The notes beneath the pieces are model-generated. The model did no database searches and had not been told where the DNA came from. It worked only from the letters and a program-made list of their open reading frames with translations. Shown here piece by piece: positions 42,346 through 50,124 of a DNA stretch of 64,000 bases. Where the stretch lies: IMG/VR virus record IMGVR_UViG_3300023175_001370, positions 26,396 to 90,395 of that record, one strand, 5' to 3'. The DNA comes from a virus. Both the position numbers and the translations under genes were made by a program. Every line of letters begins with the position of its first letter. The stretch's first letter is position 1.

Positions 42346-43863
42346 CACCGAAATACCATAATGTTTGGCAAAATCTTCAGCATCCTTTTCATCATTTACT
42401 ATTGGTTGTCCCTTTATGTTTAATGATGTATTGACTAACATCGGACATCCTGTTTCTTTTTTGAACTTATATAGTAATTCATATAGCTCAGGATGTTGGT
42501 CATGTCTTACAGTCTGTACACGTGATGTTCCGTCTTTGTGAATGATAGCAGGTAATTCATCAGGATATTTACATTCAGCAACAAACTGCATATATGGGCT
42601 TTCTGTCACATTTTTTGGCATGTAAAAATAATCATTTACGTCTTCTTCTAAAATCATCGGTGCAAAAGGTCTAAACTTTTGTCTGCGTTTGATTTCATTC
42701 ATACGGTCTTTAATATCATCACCACGTGGGTCTGCTGTTAATGTACGATTGCCTAGCGCACGTGGACCGAACTCTGCTCTTCCGTTTGCTATACCAACAA
42801 TCTCACCACGTAATAATGCTGCTAATGCTTTCTCTACTGGATATGATCCTTTAATCTCATGTCCTAAATAAGGTGTTTCCCAATGAATACGATTATTAAA
42901 ATATTTTTGTGTAGCGCCGATACAAGAACCTGCATCACCTGGGTTAGGCATGATCCATATATTTCTAAATGCTGCTGTGATTTTAGAGTTAGCACTACAG
43001 TTTAGCGCACAGCCTCCCATAATTATTATGTTTGTACTAAGAGACATATTTCTAGCTGTATATACAATACGCTCCAACATATGTTCATACACCAATTGAG
43101 TTGCGGCAGCTATATCAAACAAGTCTTGTTCTTCTTGTAGTTCTTCTAAAAACCAACGACAACCTCTATGTAGATTTTCTTTAAATGATATTAATTTGAA
43201 TACTTCTCCGCTGCGGTCTTCTAACTTAATACCAAAATCATCCATTAAATGTTGTACTAAAGTTTTTCCATTATGTCTGCGATACGGATCACCATACGCT
43301 GCCATACCCATAAGAATGTATTCGTCTTCTTGTGGCTTTAGTCCTAGTCGCTGTGTCATAGCTGAATAGAAAAGACCTACACTGTTAGGATAATCCTGAG
43401 AATATAGTTTTTCCAGTTTGTCTCCTCGACCACGCCAGATACTAAGAGTTTCAAATTCACCTATAGAATCAATAACAACGACAGCCGCTTCCGCAAGTTT
43501 ACTTGTGTAATAACCAGAGGCAGCATGTGTGTAATGATGCGATTGATATTCAATTTTGATACCTGCTAACTGTGGGAACTTTTTCTTAATATAACGCTTG
43601 GGCATTTCGTCCCAATCAAATACAAAATCCCATTGTTGTGCTGTTGCTTGTCTAAATTTCTTTAGTAGAGGTTTTTCATACCAAGCAATAACATCTGGTT
43701 TACCATACGATAACGCAGCATTTATAATCGCATCATTTAGCAGTGGATCGTTTTTAATCTTACTGTAGCGTTCACTATGTGAAGCATATAATATGCGACC
43801 ATCTTCAACAACTGATACTGCCGCATCGTGGTTTAACGCACCGCTAATTCCCATAACTCTCAT
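42328..43863 (-). CDS. NodU/CmcH-family carbamoyltransferase
   Basis: A 511-residue carbamoyltransferase. The N-terminal domain (VMGISGALNHDAAVSVVEDG, with the His12/Asp13 site) binds carbamoyl phosphate and forms the carbamoyl adenylate; the C-terminal domain has EFGPRALGNRTLTADPRGDD, KFRPFAPMILEED and MLVNTSLNIKGQPIVN. Conserved residues of the TobZ/NodU type are present; length matches NodU (about 560) minus some loops. It transfers a carbamoyl group to a hydroxyl, often of a sugar. A 37-residue gene starts it off upstream, as in some other carbamoyltransferase loci. Confidence 0.88.
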   Translation of the reverse strand: MRVMGISGALNHDAAVSVVEDGRILYASHSERYSKIKNDPLLNDAIINAALSYGKPDVIAWYEKPLLKKFRQATAQQWDFVFDWDEMPKRYIKKKFPQLAGIKIEYQSHHYTHAASGYYTSKLAEAAVVVIDSIGEFETLSIWRGRGDKLEKLYSQDYPNSVGLFYSAMTQRLGLKPQEDEYILMGMAAYGDPYRRHNGKTLVQHLMDDFGIKLEDRSGEVFKLISFKENLHRGCRWFLEELQEEQDLFDIAAATQLVYEHMLERIVYTARNMSLSTNIIIMGGCALNCSANSKITAAFRNIWIMPNPGDAGSCIGATQKYFNNRIHWETPYLGHEIKGSYPVEKALAALLRGEIVGIANGRAEFGPRALGNRTLTADPRGDDIKDRMNEIKRRQKFRPFAPMILEEDVNDYFYMPKNVTESPYMQFVAECKYPDELPAIIHKDGTSRVQTVRHDQHPELYELLYKFKKETGCPMLVNTSLNIKGQPIVNDEKDAEDFAKHYGISVFTSDD

Positions 43864-43872
43864 AGGTAACTC

Positions 43873-43986
43873 CTATTTGTAAATGAAAGGATCTCTCTTA
43901 CGAAGTTCTTCCATTTTCTTCTTTAGCTGCTTTTTTCTTTTATACTCGACAAAAGGCCAAGTTATGATTTCCCAAAGTGTTTTCAT
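43873..43986 (-). CDS. 37-residue carbamoyltransferase partner
   Basis: A short gene between an SGNH-like gene and the carbamoyltransferase gene. The start shares bases with the stop of the upstream gene (TAATG), and the stop is 9 bases before the carbamoyltransferase start. It encodes an amphipathic, Lys-rich peptide ending RDPFIYK, with TLWEIITWPFVEYKRKKQ at the start, and probably associates with the membrane. I recall similar short genes next to carbamoyltransferases, but cannot verify that here. Confidence 0.65.
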   Translation of the reverse strand: MKTLWEIITWPFVEYKRKKQLKKKMEELRKRDPFIYK

Positions 43987-44717
43987 TATCCGTTTCCTGA
44001 TCTTGTTCTTTCTATATCATCAAATAATATTTTTGCCCAACCATTATGTGCTTCTTTGTTTGGATGCATATACCTTTCGTCGCCCTCTTTATCATAGTAT
44101 AACTCATTATCATACATATATGTAAAGAATGTTTGTTGTTCATATAATCTAGTCATATCTATTTGCGCCATAACATTTGTCATTTCTGTTTGCTCACAAA
44201 TTTCTGAAAAGATTGTAGGATCAATCAAGTTAGGTGTAAGATTTAGTGAATTAAAAATTACATATTCTAAATCAGCATTCTTAAAAAAGTTTTGAAGTGT
44301 TAAAACATTTATAAGATATTGATGGAAGTCATATGTTGGACTCCAAAAATGCTTCATGTATAAAGAATTTAACAATGCCAATTCTTTATTAGTTTCTTCT
44401 TCGAGTCTAATGTTACCATGATATTCCGGTGACGGTATATTATGAACTAGTAGATTTTTATCTTCTATAAAATGCTCTCTTCTGCTAGGAGCAGTCATAC
44501 CTATAGCACAAAAAGGCTTCTTACCTTCTTGTAGAAAATCACTCACAGTTTTAATTGTTGTTCTTACAATATATGTATTAGAAACGCCTCTGTCTGCTTC
44601 TGTGACAGTTTCATCTCTATCAAACCCTAACATCTCTGCTAGTTCATAAGGCCATGCAGTTTCTTTATCTGCTAGTCCAGTTCCATATGTAAAGCTACAT
44701 CCATTTGCGTATAACAT
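43986..44717 (-). CDS. SGNH-hydrolase-like protein
   Basis: A 243-residue protein with block I at the start, MLYANGCSFTYGTGLADKE, nucleophile Ser in GCSFTYGTG. MHPNKEAHNGWAKILFDDI near the end holds the candidate catalytic His. It begins a leftward unit with a late promoter element (44744-44751) 26 bases upstream and is followed by the 37-residue gene and the carbamoyltransferase. A sugar-modifying role is inferred from this context. Confidence 0.68.
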   Translation of the reverse strand: MLYANGCSFTYGTGLADKETAWPYELAEMLGFDRDETVTEADRGVSNTYIVRTTIKTVSDFLQEGKKPFCAIGMTAPSRREHFIEDKNLLVHNIPSPEYHGNIRLEEETNKELALLNSLYMKHFWSPTYDFHQYLINVLTLQNFFKNADLEYVIFNSLNLTPNLIDPTIFSEICEQTEMTNVMAQIDMTRLYEQQTFFTYMYDNELYYDKEGDERYMHPNKEAHNGWAKILFDDIERTRSGNG

Positions 44718-44743
44718 TCAAGTATCCTTTTTAACTTCGTACT

Positions 44744-44751
44744 TATTTATC
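44744..44751 (-). promoter_or_regulatory. T4-type late promoter
   Basis: GATAAATA read leftwards, 26 bases before the ATG at 44717. The divergent sigma70 promoter starts at 44761, so this 100-base gap contains late (left) and early (right) signals. Confidence 0.55.
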
Positions 44752-44760
44752 TTTAAAAAC

Positions 44761-44788
44761 TTGACATATCCACGAATCATGCTATATT
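44761..44788 (+). promoter_or_regulatory. sigma70-type promoter of the CGAATC family
   Basis: TTGACA (44761-44766), 16-base spacer with CACGAATCATG, TATATT (44783-44788), then TATGTAATCAAAGAGAAGG before the ATG at 44819. Confidence 0.78.
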
Positions 44789-44818
44789 AATTATGTAATC
44801 AAAGAGAAGGACTTAGTT

Positions 44819-45118
44819 ATGCAAGCAGTAGAACATAAAACATATGAAGCATATGTAGCGTACAATACAGCACGTGGTTACGGTTATATTCCCGAAAACT
44901 TATACAATGCCATTAAAGAGCAAGAGTTAAGCACATTCAATCAGTTCTATAACGATATGATCTGGACTGCTACTGAGCCTGCTAACAAGAACAAAGACGG
45001 TACTATTAACTGGAACTTTGTTGATAGCGATATGTACATGAAATGGGGAGTGTTGCTTGACGGTGAACTGTATACTGAATACTTTGAAAAAGCTGCAGAC
45101 ATTATAGAAGGTAAATAA
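44819..45118 (+). CDS. small hypothetical early-type protein
   Basis: A 99-residue protein of unknown function, aromatic-rich (many Tyr and Trp), for example TYEAYVAYNTARGYGYIPENLYNAI and NFVDSDMYMKWGVLLDG. GAAGG serves the ATG. It opens a plus-strand island between two minus-strand blocks and is followed 2 bases later by the lipoprotein gene, so both are driven by the CGAATC-family promoter. Confidence 0.6.
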   Translation: MQAVEHKTYEAYVAYNTARGYGYIPENLYNAIKEQELSTFNQFYNDMIWTATEPANKNKDGTINWNFVDSDMYMKWGVLLDGELYTEYFEKAADIIEGK

Positions 45119-45120
45119 AC

Positions 45121-46095
45121 ATGAAAAAATTCGTAGCATTAAGTTTATTAAGTCTTAGTGTATTAGGTTGTTCGCCTGATACTTCTACCATACAACAAGA
45201 AAAGCCAACAGGTGTTAATCAAAATATAGGACAAATACTTATGGCAGATAGCAAGTATGGCAACATATTTGTTGAGAGAAATGTTGCCAAAAGTAAAGCA
45301 TTTAAAATGGTAGAACATCAGGGTGAAATTGCTGCTAGAATACATCTTAGTACCTCTATGGGAGGTGCACGTGATGATTGGTATCGTAATGGTGTAGGCG
45401 GTTTTGGACAACGTTTTGAATATGGACAACGAAAAGAAACGGCACAGCGTTTTAATAAAGAGATTTGGACACGAATTGTTTTTTGGTTACCCAAAGGTAC
45501 TGTAGCAGACGCACCTGCTACAATCTTTGATTTAAAAGAAATACGAAATAATCAAACATTCGGTCCCCTATTAAATCTTTCAGTTCGAGGTGAAGGTCTT
45601 ACTATAAAACATCAGTTTAAAGAAAATGACTGTATTATTGGACGTGACGGTGACGGCGAGAATTCATTCTGTGATAAGACAGATACAATGGTATTCTTGG
45701 GTGGAACACAGCGTTATACTGGACGTTGGGTAGAATATGTAAGCCGTGCTGTTTGGTCAAATGATACTAATGGTGTATACGATGCTTGGATAGATGGTAG
45801 AAAGGTTATCGGTTATCGTGGCAATACATCATTTGGTGCTGATAGAATTGCATTTAAGTTTGGTCTATATCGTATTCGTATGAATGAATTTAATACCGTA
45901 AGAGACCTAGAAATATACTTTAGCAAAGTAGGCACAGCAGGTACATGTGAAACATTAGAAATAACAAACTGTGACTCATTATATAGAACTCAAAATGTAA
46001 TGGGATACCCATCAGCTACTAAAGTTTTTGAATTCGAAATGAACCAAAAAACAGATTTCATTAACAGTGGCGGGCGTGTATTAAAACGGTTTTAA
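45121..46095 (+). CDS. lipoprotein with polysaccharide-lyase-like jelly-roll domain
   Basis: A 324-residue protein with a lipoprotein signal: FVALSLLSLSVLGC, lipobox Cys17, then a Ser/Thr-rich linker. The mature part resembles the heparin-lyase-I-like sandwich (polysaccharide lyase family, PF14099-type): QRFNKEIWTRIVFWLPKG, WVEYVSRAVWSNDTNGVYDAWIDGRKVIGYRG and FKFGLYRIRMN. Catalytic residues cannot be confirmed. A lipid-anchored protein on the host envelope could degrade surface polysaccharide or mask receptors. It follows the gene at 44819 closely. Similar genes in phages were not recalled. Confidence 0.6.
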   Translation: MKKFVALSLLSLSVLGCSPDTSTIQQEKPTGVNQNIGQILMADSKYGNIFVERNVAKSKAFKMVEHQGEIAARIHLSTSMGGARDDWYRNGVGGFGQRFEYGQRKETAQRFNKEIWTRIVFWLPKGTVADAPATIFDLKEIRNNQTFGPLLNLSVRGEGLTIKHQFKENDCIIGRDGDGENSFCDKTDTMVFLGGTQRYTGRWVEYVSRAVWSNDTNGVYDAWIDGRKVIGYRGNTSFGADRIAFKFGLYRIRMNEFNTVRDLEIYFSKVGTAGTCETLEITNCDSLYRTQNVMGYPSATKVFEFEMNQKTDFINSGGRVLKRF

Positions 46096-46098
46096 AAC

Positions 46099-46127
46099 TT
46101 GACAGATCCTGCGAATCACTATATATT
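46099..46127 (+). promoter_or_regulatory. sigma70-type promoter of the CGAATC family
   Basis: TTGACA (46099-46104), 17-base spacer with TGCGAATCAC, TATATT (46122-46127), then TGTAATTGAGAGAAAGG before the ATG at 46157. Confidence 0.75.
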
Positions 46128-46156
46128 ATATATGTAATTGAGAGAAAGGTGACAAT

Positions 46157-46408
46157 ATGTTTCGTATCCCAGCTTTTAACAAATTTGATATGACTTTTGA
46201 AGAAGCAAAAGTGACTATGACACATTATGGTCGTGGCGACTTGCTTGAAGGCATGATGGCTATGGATCGTGTTTGGGAAGAACACTGCGCAAGTTATGGC
46301 AGTGACAATGCTCGTTTTGATAGTGACAGTGACTTCTACGAATGGTATGAAGCAGAAGTGAATGCTTACAACAAAGTGTTCGAAACAATGAAACCTTTAT
46401 TCGCATAA
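46157..46408 (+). CDS. small hypothetical early-type protein
   Basis: An 83-residue acidic protein, helical, opening with PAFNKFDMTFEEAKVTMTHYG. GAAAGG lies upstream of the ATG. It is followed by two further small acidic proteins in the same direction; no function recognised. Confidence 0.6.
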   Translation: MFRIPAFNKFDMTFEEAKVTMTHYGRGDLLEGMMAMDRVWEEHCASYGSDNARFDSDSDFYEWYEAEVNAYNKVFETMKPLFA

Positions 46409-46418
46409 GGAGAGAGAT

Positions 46419-46613
46419 ATGCAGACAATTTATCGGGATTCACCAAACGGAAACGCTTTCTACATCTTAGGTGTAGCAGTTCAGTTGATGAAAGATTTAG
46501 GTTATGCTTCGCAAGATGCCGAAGCTGTGCTTGACGAAATGAAGTCAGGTGACTATGAGGATCTTGTTTCTGTTTTTAATCAAACATTCTGTGACTATGC
46601 GGAGGTAGTGTAA
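46419..46613 (+). CDS. small hypothetical early-type protein
   Basis: A 64-residue acidic protein (AYFYILGVAVQLMKDLGYASQDAEAVLDEM resembles helical small phage proteins), behind GGAGAGA at 46409-46415. The stop and next ATG share one base. Confidence 0.55.
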   Translation: MQTIYRDSPNGNAFYILGVAVQLMKDLGYASQDAEAVLDEMKSGDYEDLVSVFNQTFCDYAEVV

Positions 46614-46804
46614 TGAATATAGACTTTAATAAAATTGATAATGTAGAAGTAGCATGTATTGACATGGCAGACTATCCTGACTTCTGCGATGCGTATATCG
46701 AAAGCTGTGACATTGATGGTGTTCCTGCTACTGAGGAAGAACTAGATGCTATCAATGATAATGGTGACTTTGTTGCTGAGTGTGTATGGGATGCAATCTA
46801 CTAA
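46613..46804 (+). CDS. small acidic hypothetical protein
   Basis: A 63-residue very acidic protein (net charge strongly negative) with two cysteine pairs (EVACIDMADYPDFCDAYIESCD, ECVWDAIY). It starts on the stop base of the previous gene. Acidic small proteins of phages often mimic DNA, but nothing proves this here. Confidence 0.55.
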   Translation: MNIDFNKIDNVEVACIDMADYPDFCDAYIESCDIDGVPATEEELDAINDNGDFVAECVWDAIY

Positions 46805-46807
46805 AAC

Positions 46808-46835
46808 TTGACAAGATAGCGAATCGTGCTATATT
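46808..46835 (+). promoter_or_regulatory. sigma70-type promoter of the CGAATC family
   Basis: TTGACA (46808-46813), 16-base spacer with AGCGAATCGTG, TATATT (46830-46835), then GAGTAATCACAGAGAGG before the ATG at 46865; nearly identical to the promoter at 15148. Confidence 0.8.
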
Positions 46836-46864
46836 AATAGAGTAATCACAGAGAGGACTTAAAC

Positions 46865-47605
46865 ATGATTAATGCTCGTTCATTTGCTGATGAAACTTTA
46901 AAACTAAAACCATCAGTTTTCTACGATAATCCTGTTACTAAAACTGAGTTACTTGCGCTTGCTATCGTTGCTCAAAAGATTAACGGTGAGTATATCAAAC
47001 GTGGCGGCCATTCGGACTTCATAGAAGATGAAGACGGAAACAGTCAATATGTATTAGTCAAGCAAAGTAACCGCTTTGTTATGGAAACCATCCAACAGTT
47101 AGACGGCGATGCTCTTTCTACTGATGTTATGATAGAAGCTGAAGAAATGATGAAGAATCTAGAACTTGACTACATGTTCAAAGTTTTAGGAGATCAATTG
47201 AATGACTTTGAAACAAGCATTCAGCAGTTTCTTTCCGATGATGAAGAACTTTCTCCTCGCCATCATATTGGTGTTGTTGCTTACATCCCAGCATATGTTG
47301 AGCGTGAAGAAACACAGAAGCGTTTGGCAGAACGTTCAGTTGGTTCTGAGCATATCGGTTCTAAAGGTGATACTGTGTCTACTGAAATTGAAATTATTTC
47401 TAAGCGTCCAGCAACAGCATGGGCAGGATATAATATTAATGCTATTACGACTGATGGTAATCGTGTTTCATTCTTTACTACAAAAGATTATATAGCAAAT
47501 AAAAAAGGTTCTTTTAAAATTACAGGAAAAGTAAAAGATTTGGGACGTGTTTGGAACAATGAGACAATCAAAGAGACTCGACTGAACTACGTTAAGATTG
47601 TCTAA
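46865..47605 (+). CDS. hypothetical protein with OB-like C-terminal domain
   Basis: A 246-residue protein. The N-terminal part is helical (TELLALAIVAQKINGEYIKR). The C-terminal 80 residues (STEIEIISKRPATAWAGYNINAI, GNRVSFFTTKDYI, KGSFKITGKVKDLGRVWNNETIKETRLNYVKIV) have the strand pattern of an OB fold as found in nucleic-acid or nucleotide binding proteins. It lies behind its own CGAATC promoter and converges on an SGNH-like gene with a 14-base overlap. Function unknown. Confidence 0.55.
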   Translation: MINARSFADETLKLKPSVFYDNPVTKTELLALAIVAQKINGEYIKRGGHSDFIEDEDGNSQYVLVKQSNRFVMETIQQLDGDALSTDVMIEAEEMMKNLELDYMFKVLGDQLNDFETSIQQFLSDDEELSPRHHIGVVAYIPAYVEREETQKRLAERSVGSEHIGSKGDTVSTEIEIISKRPATAWAGYNINAITTDGNRVSFFTTKDYIANKKGSFKITGKVKDLGRVWNNETIKETRLNYVKIV

Positions 47606-48587
47606 GAAAGTTATTATACATGTGTTCTCCTACTTTTTTATGAAATATAGGGCTAGGATGGCTGATAAATTTCTTATAAAAGTTTTGTTGAAAATTTTCT
47701 GGACTGTGAACGTGTTCATTAAAGATTAAATCACTATCTAAAATATCAAGGGATTTACTTATATCAGCTGGCTGTAAATCCCTTGCAAAACCATATGTAT
47801 GTGTAGTTATTTTTGGTAAATCTAAAAACCATGGTTCTTCAAAATAATATTTTATGTTATATTCTTTACAGATATCTAATATACTATTCTTATAAAAATC
47901 GTATCTCAATATTTCATCATAAAAAAACTTTTCTATTTGTTTAAGAGTATAACCGTGTTCCATTTCTTTGAACCTCTCTACACCCATATTTTTGTTTCTG
48001 TTTTTTAAATCATCTAATATAGTCAACATTAAGGGCCTGTAAAAAGTATTACCTTCAAATGTTCTTTTCTGTTCTGCTCTACCTTCAAAAAAACCAAGCA
48101 TTATAATATGGCTAGGAGGATGTTCTACAAACTTTACCCAATTCAAAAAAATTCTATAGGCTGTGTTTATACCAGTACCACTAAGTCCATAGTTGATAAT
48201 TTTTTGATCTGTGAAATTTTGTAGAATACTGGTCCATCTTCGACTCTCTGGGACTCCTATCCCTTCAGTATAGCTACAACCAAAACACCAGATTTCATTT
48301 TTAGTATTTTTATCAGTATAGTTGTGTTTGCTTCTAAAATCGTAATTGTTATATTTGTACGTCCAATTACAGAATTCTTCTATAGTATAATCATCTATAC
48401 CAATGGTAAAAAGTTTACTTAATAGTTCTGGTTGTGATTTACTATATTTTTTTACTATTTCGACGGTTCTATCTTCAGCACAATTGTCATTGCCAAACTT
48501 TCCATGGTCAGTAAATTCTTCTACTAACTTACTTTTTATTTCTCTACCGTAAGATGGATAAATTCCACGCCCATATAATTCTATCAT
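47592..48587 (-). CDS. SGNH-hydrolase-like protein, long form
   Basis: A 331-residue protein whose block I, EIWCFGCSYTEGIGVPESR, starts only at about residue 100; the first 95 residues are an extra charged domain with YGRGIYPSYGREIKSKLVEEF. The GLSGTGINTAYRIFLNW segment is block II, and SHPSPIFHKKVGEHMYN near the end carries a candidate His. The start at 48587 is exactly 5 bases after a TATAAATA element, so it may be leaderless. It overlaps the convergent early gene by 14 bases. Confidence 0.62.
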   Translation of the reverse strand: MIELYGRGIYPSYGREIKSKLVEEFTDHGKFGNDNCAEDRTVEIVKKYSKSQPELLSKLFTIGIDDYTIEEFCNWTYKYNNYDFRSKHNYTDKNTKNEIWCFGCSYTEGIGVPESRRWTSILQNFTDQKIINYGLSGTGINTAYRIFLNWVKFVEHPPSHIIMLGFFEGRAEQKRTFEGNTFYRPLMLTILDDLKNRNKNMGVERFKEMEHGYTLKQIEKFFYDEILRYDFYKNSILDICKEYNIKYYFEEPWFLDLPKITTHTYGFARDLQPADISKSLDILDSDLIFNEHVHSPENFQQNFYKKFISHPSPIFHKKVGEHMYNNFLRQS

Positions 48588-48591
48588 AGGA

Positions 48592-49236
48592 TTATTTATA
48601 ATGACTATACAATGCCTGTGCTAATTCAAACTCTTCCAATTCATCAATATCGATAGCTTCGAATTGATTCATATTAAAATATTCGAACTCCATTGGTATC
48701 ATGTATTTTGCTTCTCTTAAATCTTTCATCTTACAGACTGTACCTGCATATGGAAACATATATACTGGATCTATTCCTTGACTGTATGGATGCCAAAGAC
48801 CGAATGTAAAATTAATAGGTCTTTTATTAACATCCAAATAATAATGTGAACTATTGTGTACAGCAATATGGTTCTTTCCTGTATTCTTATATACATTATA
48901 TAATTCATCATATCTTTTAAACAGAGGACAACAAACAAATGTATAAATTACATCTTGGTCATCTTCAACTGGTACACCGTTATATATCTGTTCTAATACA
49001 TATGTAAATCTAGTTACATTGTTACAATATTCAGAATCACGTTGAACATACGTGACATTTTCTGTATTAGATACTTCTGTATCATCTGTGCTAATATAAA
49101 CGTGTTCTGCTCCGGCTGCAAACAATTGTTCTAGTTTTACATCTACAAGAGATTTACCATCGTAAAACTCCATATGATGTTTACCGGGTAATCTTTCACT
49201 ACTCTTTTTATAATTAGTTACACCTACAAATCCCAT
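48592..49236 (-). CDS. CMP-sugar cytidylyltransferase-like (NeuA/KdsB type)
   Basis: A 214-residue protein. SSERLPGKHHMEF (residues 12-24) resembles the RxxSxRLPGK nucleotide-binding loop of CMP-NeuNAc and CMP-KDO synthetases; VYISTDDTEVSN follows as in the family, and the end EAIDIDELEEFELAQAL mirrors the D-x-D-T/E...LA tail of NeuA. It would activate a sugar or sugar acid with CTP for surface glycans. The first residues lack the initial AIIPARGGS, so it is divergent. RBS is AAGG just before the ATG; it is part of the leftward block. Confidence 0.6.
   Translation of the reverse strand: MGFVGVTNYKKSSERLPGKHHMEFYDGKSLVDVKLEQLFAAGAEHVYISTDDTEVSNTENVTYVQRDSEYCNNVTRFTYVLEQIYNGVPVEDDQDVIYTFVCCPLFKRYDELYNVYKNTGKNHIAVHNSSHYYLDVNKRPINFTFGLWHPYSQGIDPVYMFPYAGTVCKMKDLREAKYMIPMEFEYFNMNQFEAIDIDELEEFELAQALYSHYK
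48593..48600 (-). promoter_or_regulatory. T4-type late promoter positioned for a leaderless mRNA
   Basis: TATAAATA read leftwards, an exact late consensus, ends 5 bases before the ATG at 48587 and overlaps the stop of the cytidylyltransferase-like gene. Confidence 0.6.
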
Positions 49237-49248
49237 ATTATACCTTTC

Positions 49249-50124
49249 TTAAATGAAACATTCTTTCTTTCCGTAAATGAATGCTTGTTTTATTAAATCT
49301 GAATCGTTTGTTACTTTAAATGTTAAATCTGTTGTCATCCTTGGTAATCGTACGGTTACACTTTCACATGTATCTGGAAAGTTATCATTACAATATTTTA
49401 AAAATTTCACAGCATCAAACTTTGGGTATTCTACATAACCTCTATCATCAGGTTTTTCCCAAGATGAATGATAACTGTAAAGATGTAAATGTTTTATTCT
49501 TCCTGCTATTCTTTCTATGAAGCCAAGAAGATTTCCTTCATATGATTTTTCTAAATCTTCTAAAGTTGAAATATACTTGTTTACTTTTAATATGTTAACA
49601 GGGATTTCAATTCTACTTTCATCTTTAGGTTTCATTAAGATTATACGCAGAGGCTTATCGATTATTTGATGAGATTGGCTTATTGTACTTCCTGGATGAA
49701 TTGTATTTCTATGAACGTTGCTTAATACAGGAGGCGACTTAACATCTCCTTCTATCAAATCACTACATAATACTAGCATACGATAGAATCTTGCGAATAG
49801 ATTATCAAAGTCTGCTTCATCGTTTTTGTCTATAAGCTGTAAGTCTTTTAAAAAATCTAGACCTTTTAAAACGCCACTACCATATGGTATACTATGATAT
49901 TTTTCTGAAAGGTTGCCATCTAACCACAGTTGACTCATGTTATGTTCCCTTGTGTCTATAAAACAATCTATCAAACTAAATTCTTTTAATACGTCTTTCC
50001 AATCTTCGTATGTTGGTTGTGCTATCGTACGCCATGAGTGAGATGGATGAGTCAATAACGCATAGTTTACATCATCATCTCTATTATCTAAAAATATCTT
50101 TTTAAATAATTCATGTTCATTCAT
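49249..50124 (-). CDS. hypothetical protein
   Basis: A 291-residue protein of unknown function. Regions include HPGSTISQSHQIIDKPLRIILMKPKDESRIEIPVNIL and RIAGRIKHLHLYSYHSSWEKPDDRGYVEYPKFDAVKFLKYCNDNF. The fold seems mixed alpha/beta; no motif is recognised. It overlaps the upstream B12/radical SAM gene by 8 bases, so a role in the same pathway is plausible. Confidence 0.55.
   Translation of the reverse strand: MNEHELFKKIFLDNRDDDVNYALLTHPSHSWRTIAQPTYEDWKDVLKEFSLIDCFIDTREHNMSQLWLDGNLSEKYHSIPYGSGVLKGLDFLKDLQLIDKNDEADFDNLFARFYRMLVLCSDLIEGDVKSPPVLSNVHRNTIHPGSTISQSHQIIDKPLRIILMKPKDESRIEIPVNILKVNKYISTLEDLEKSYEGNLLGFIERIAGRIKHLHLYSYHSSWEKPDDRGYVEYPKFDAVKFLKYCNDNFPDTCESVTVRLPRMTTDLTFKVTNDSDLIKQAFIYGKKECFI

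Noticed and set aside
46079-46094. Short hairpin TTAAAA-CGG-TTTTAA after the lipoprotein gene
   Set aside because: The stem is only A-T pairs, with no U-tract separate from it; it is too weak for a terminator and touches the next promoter.
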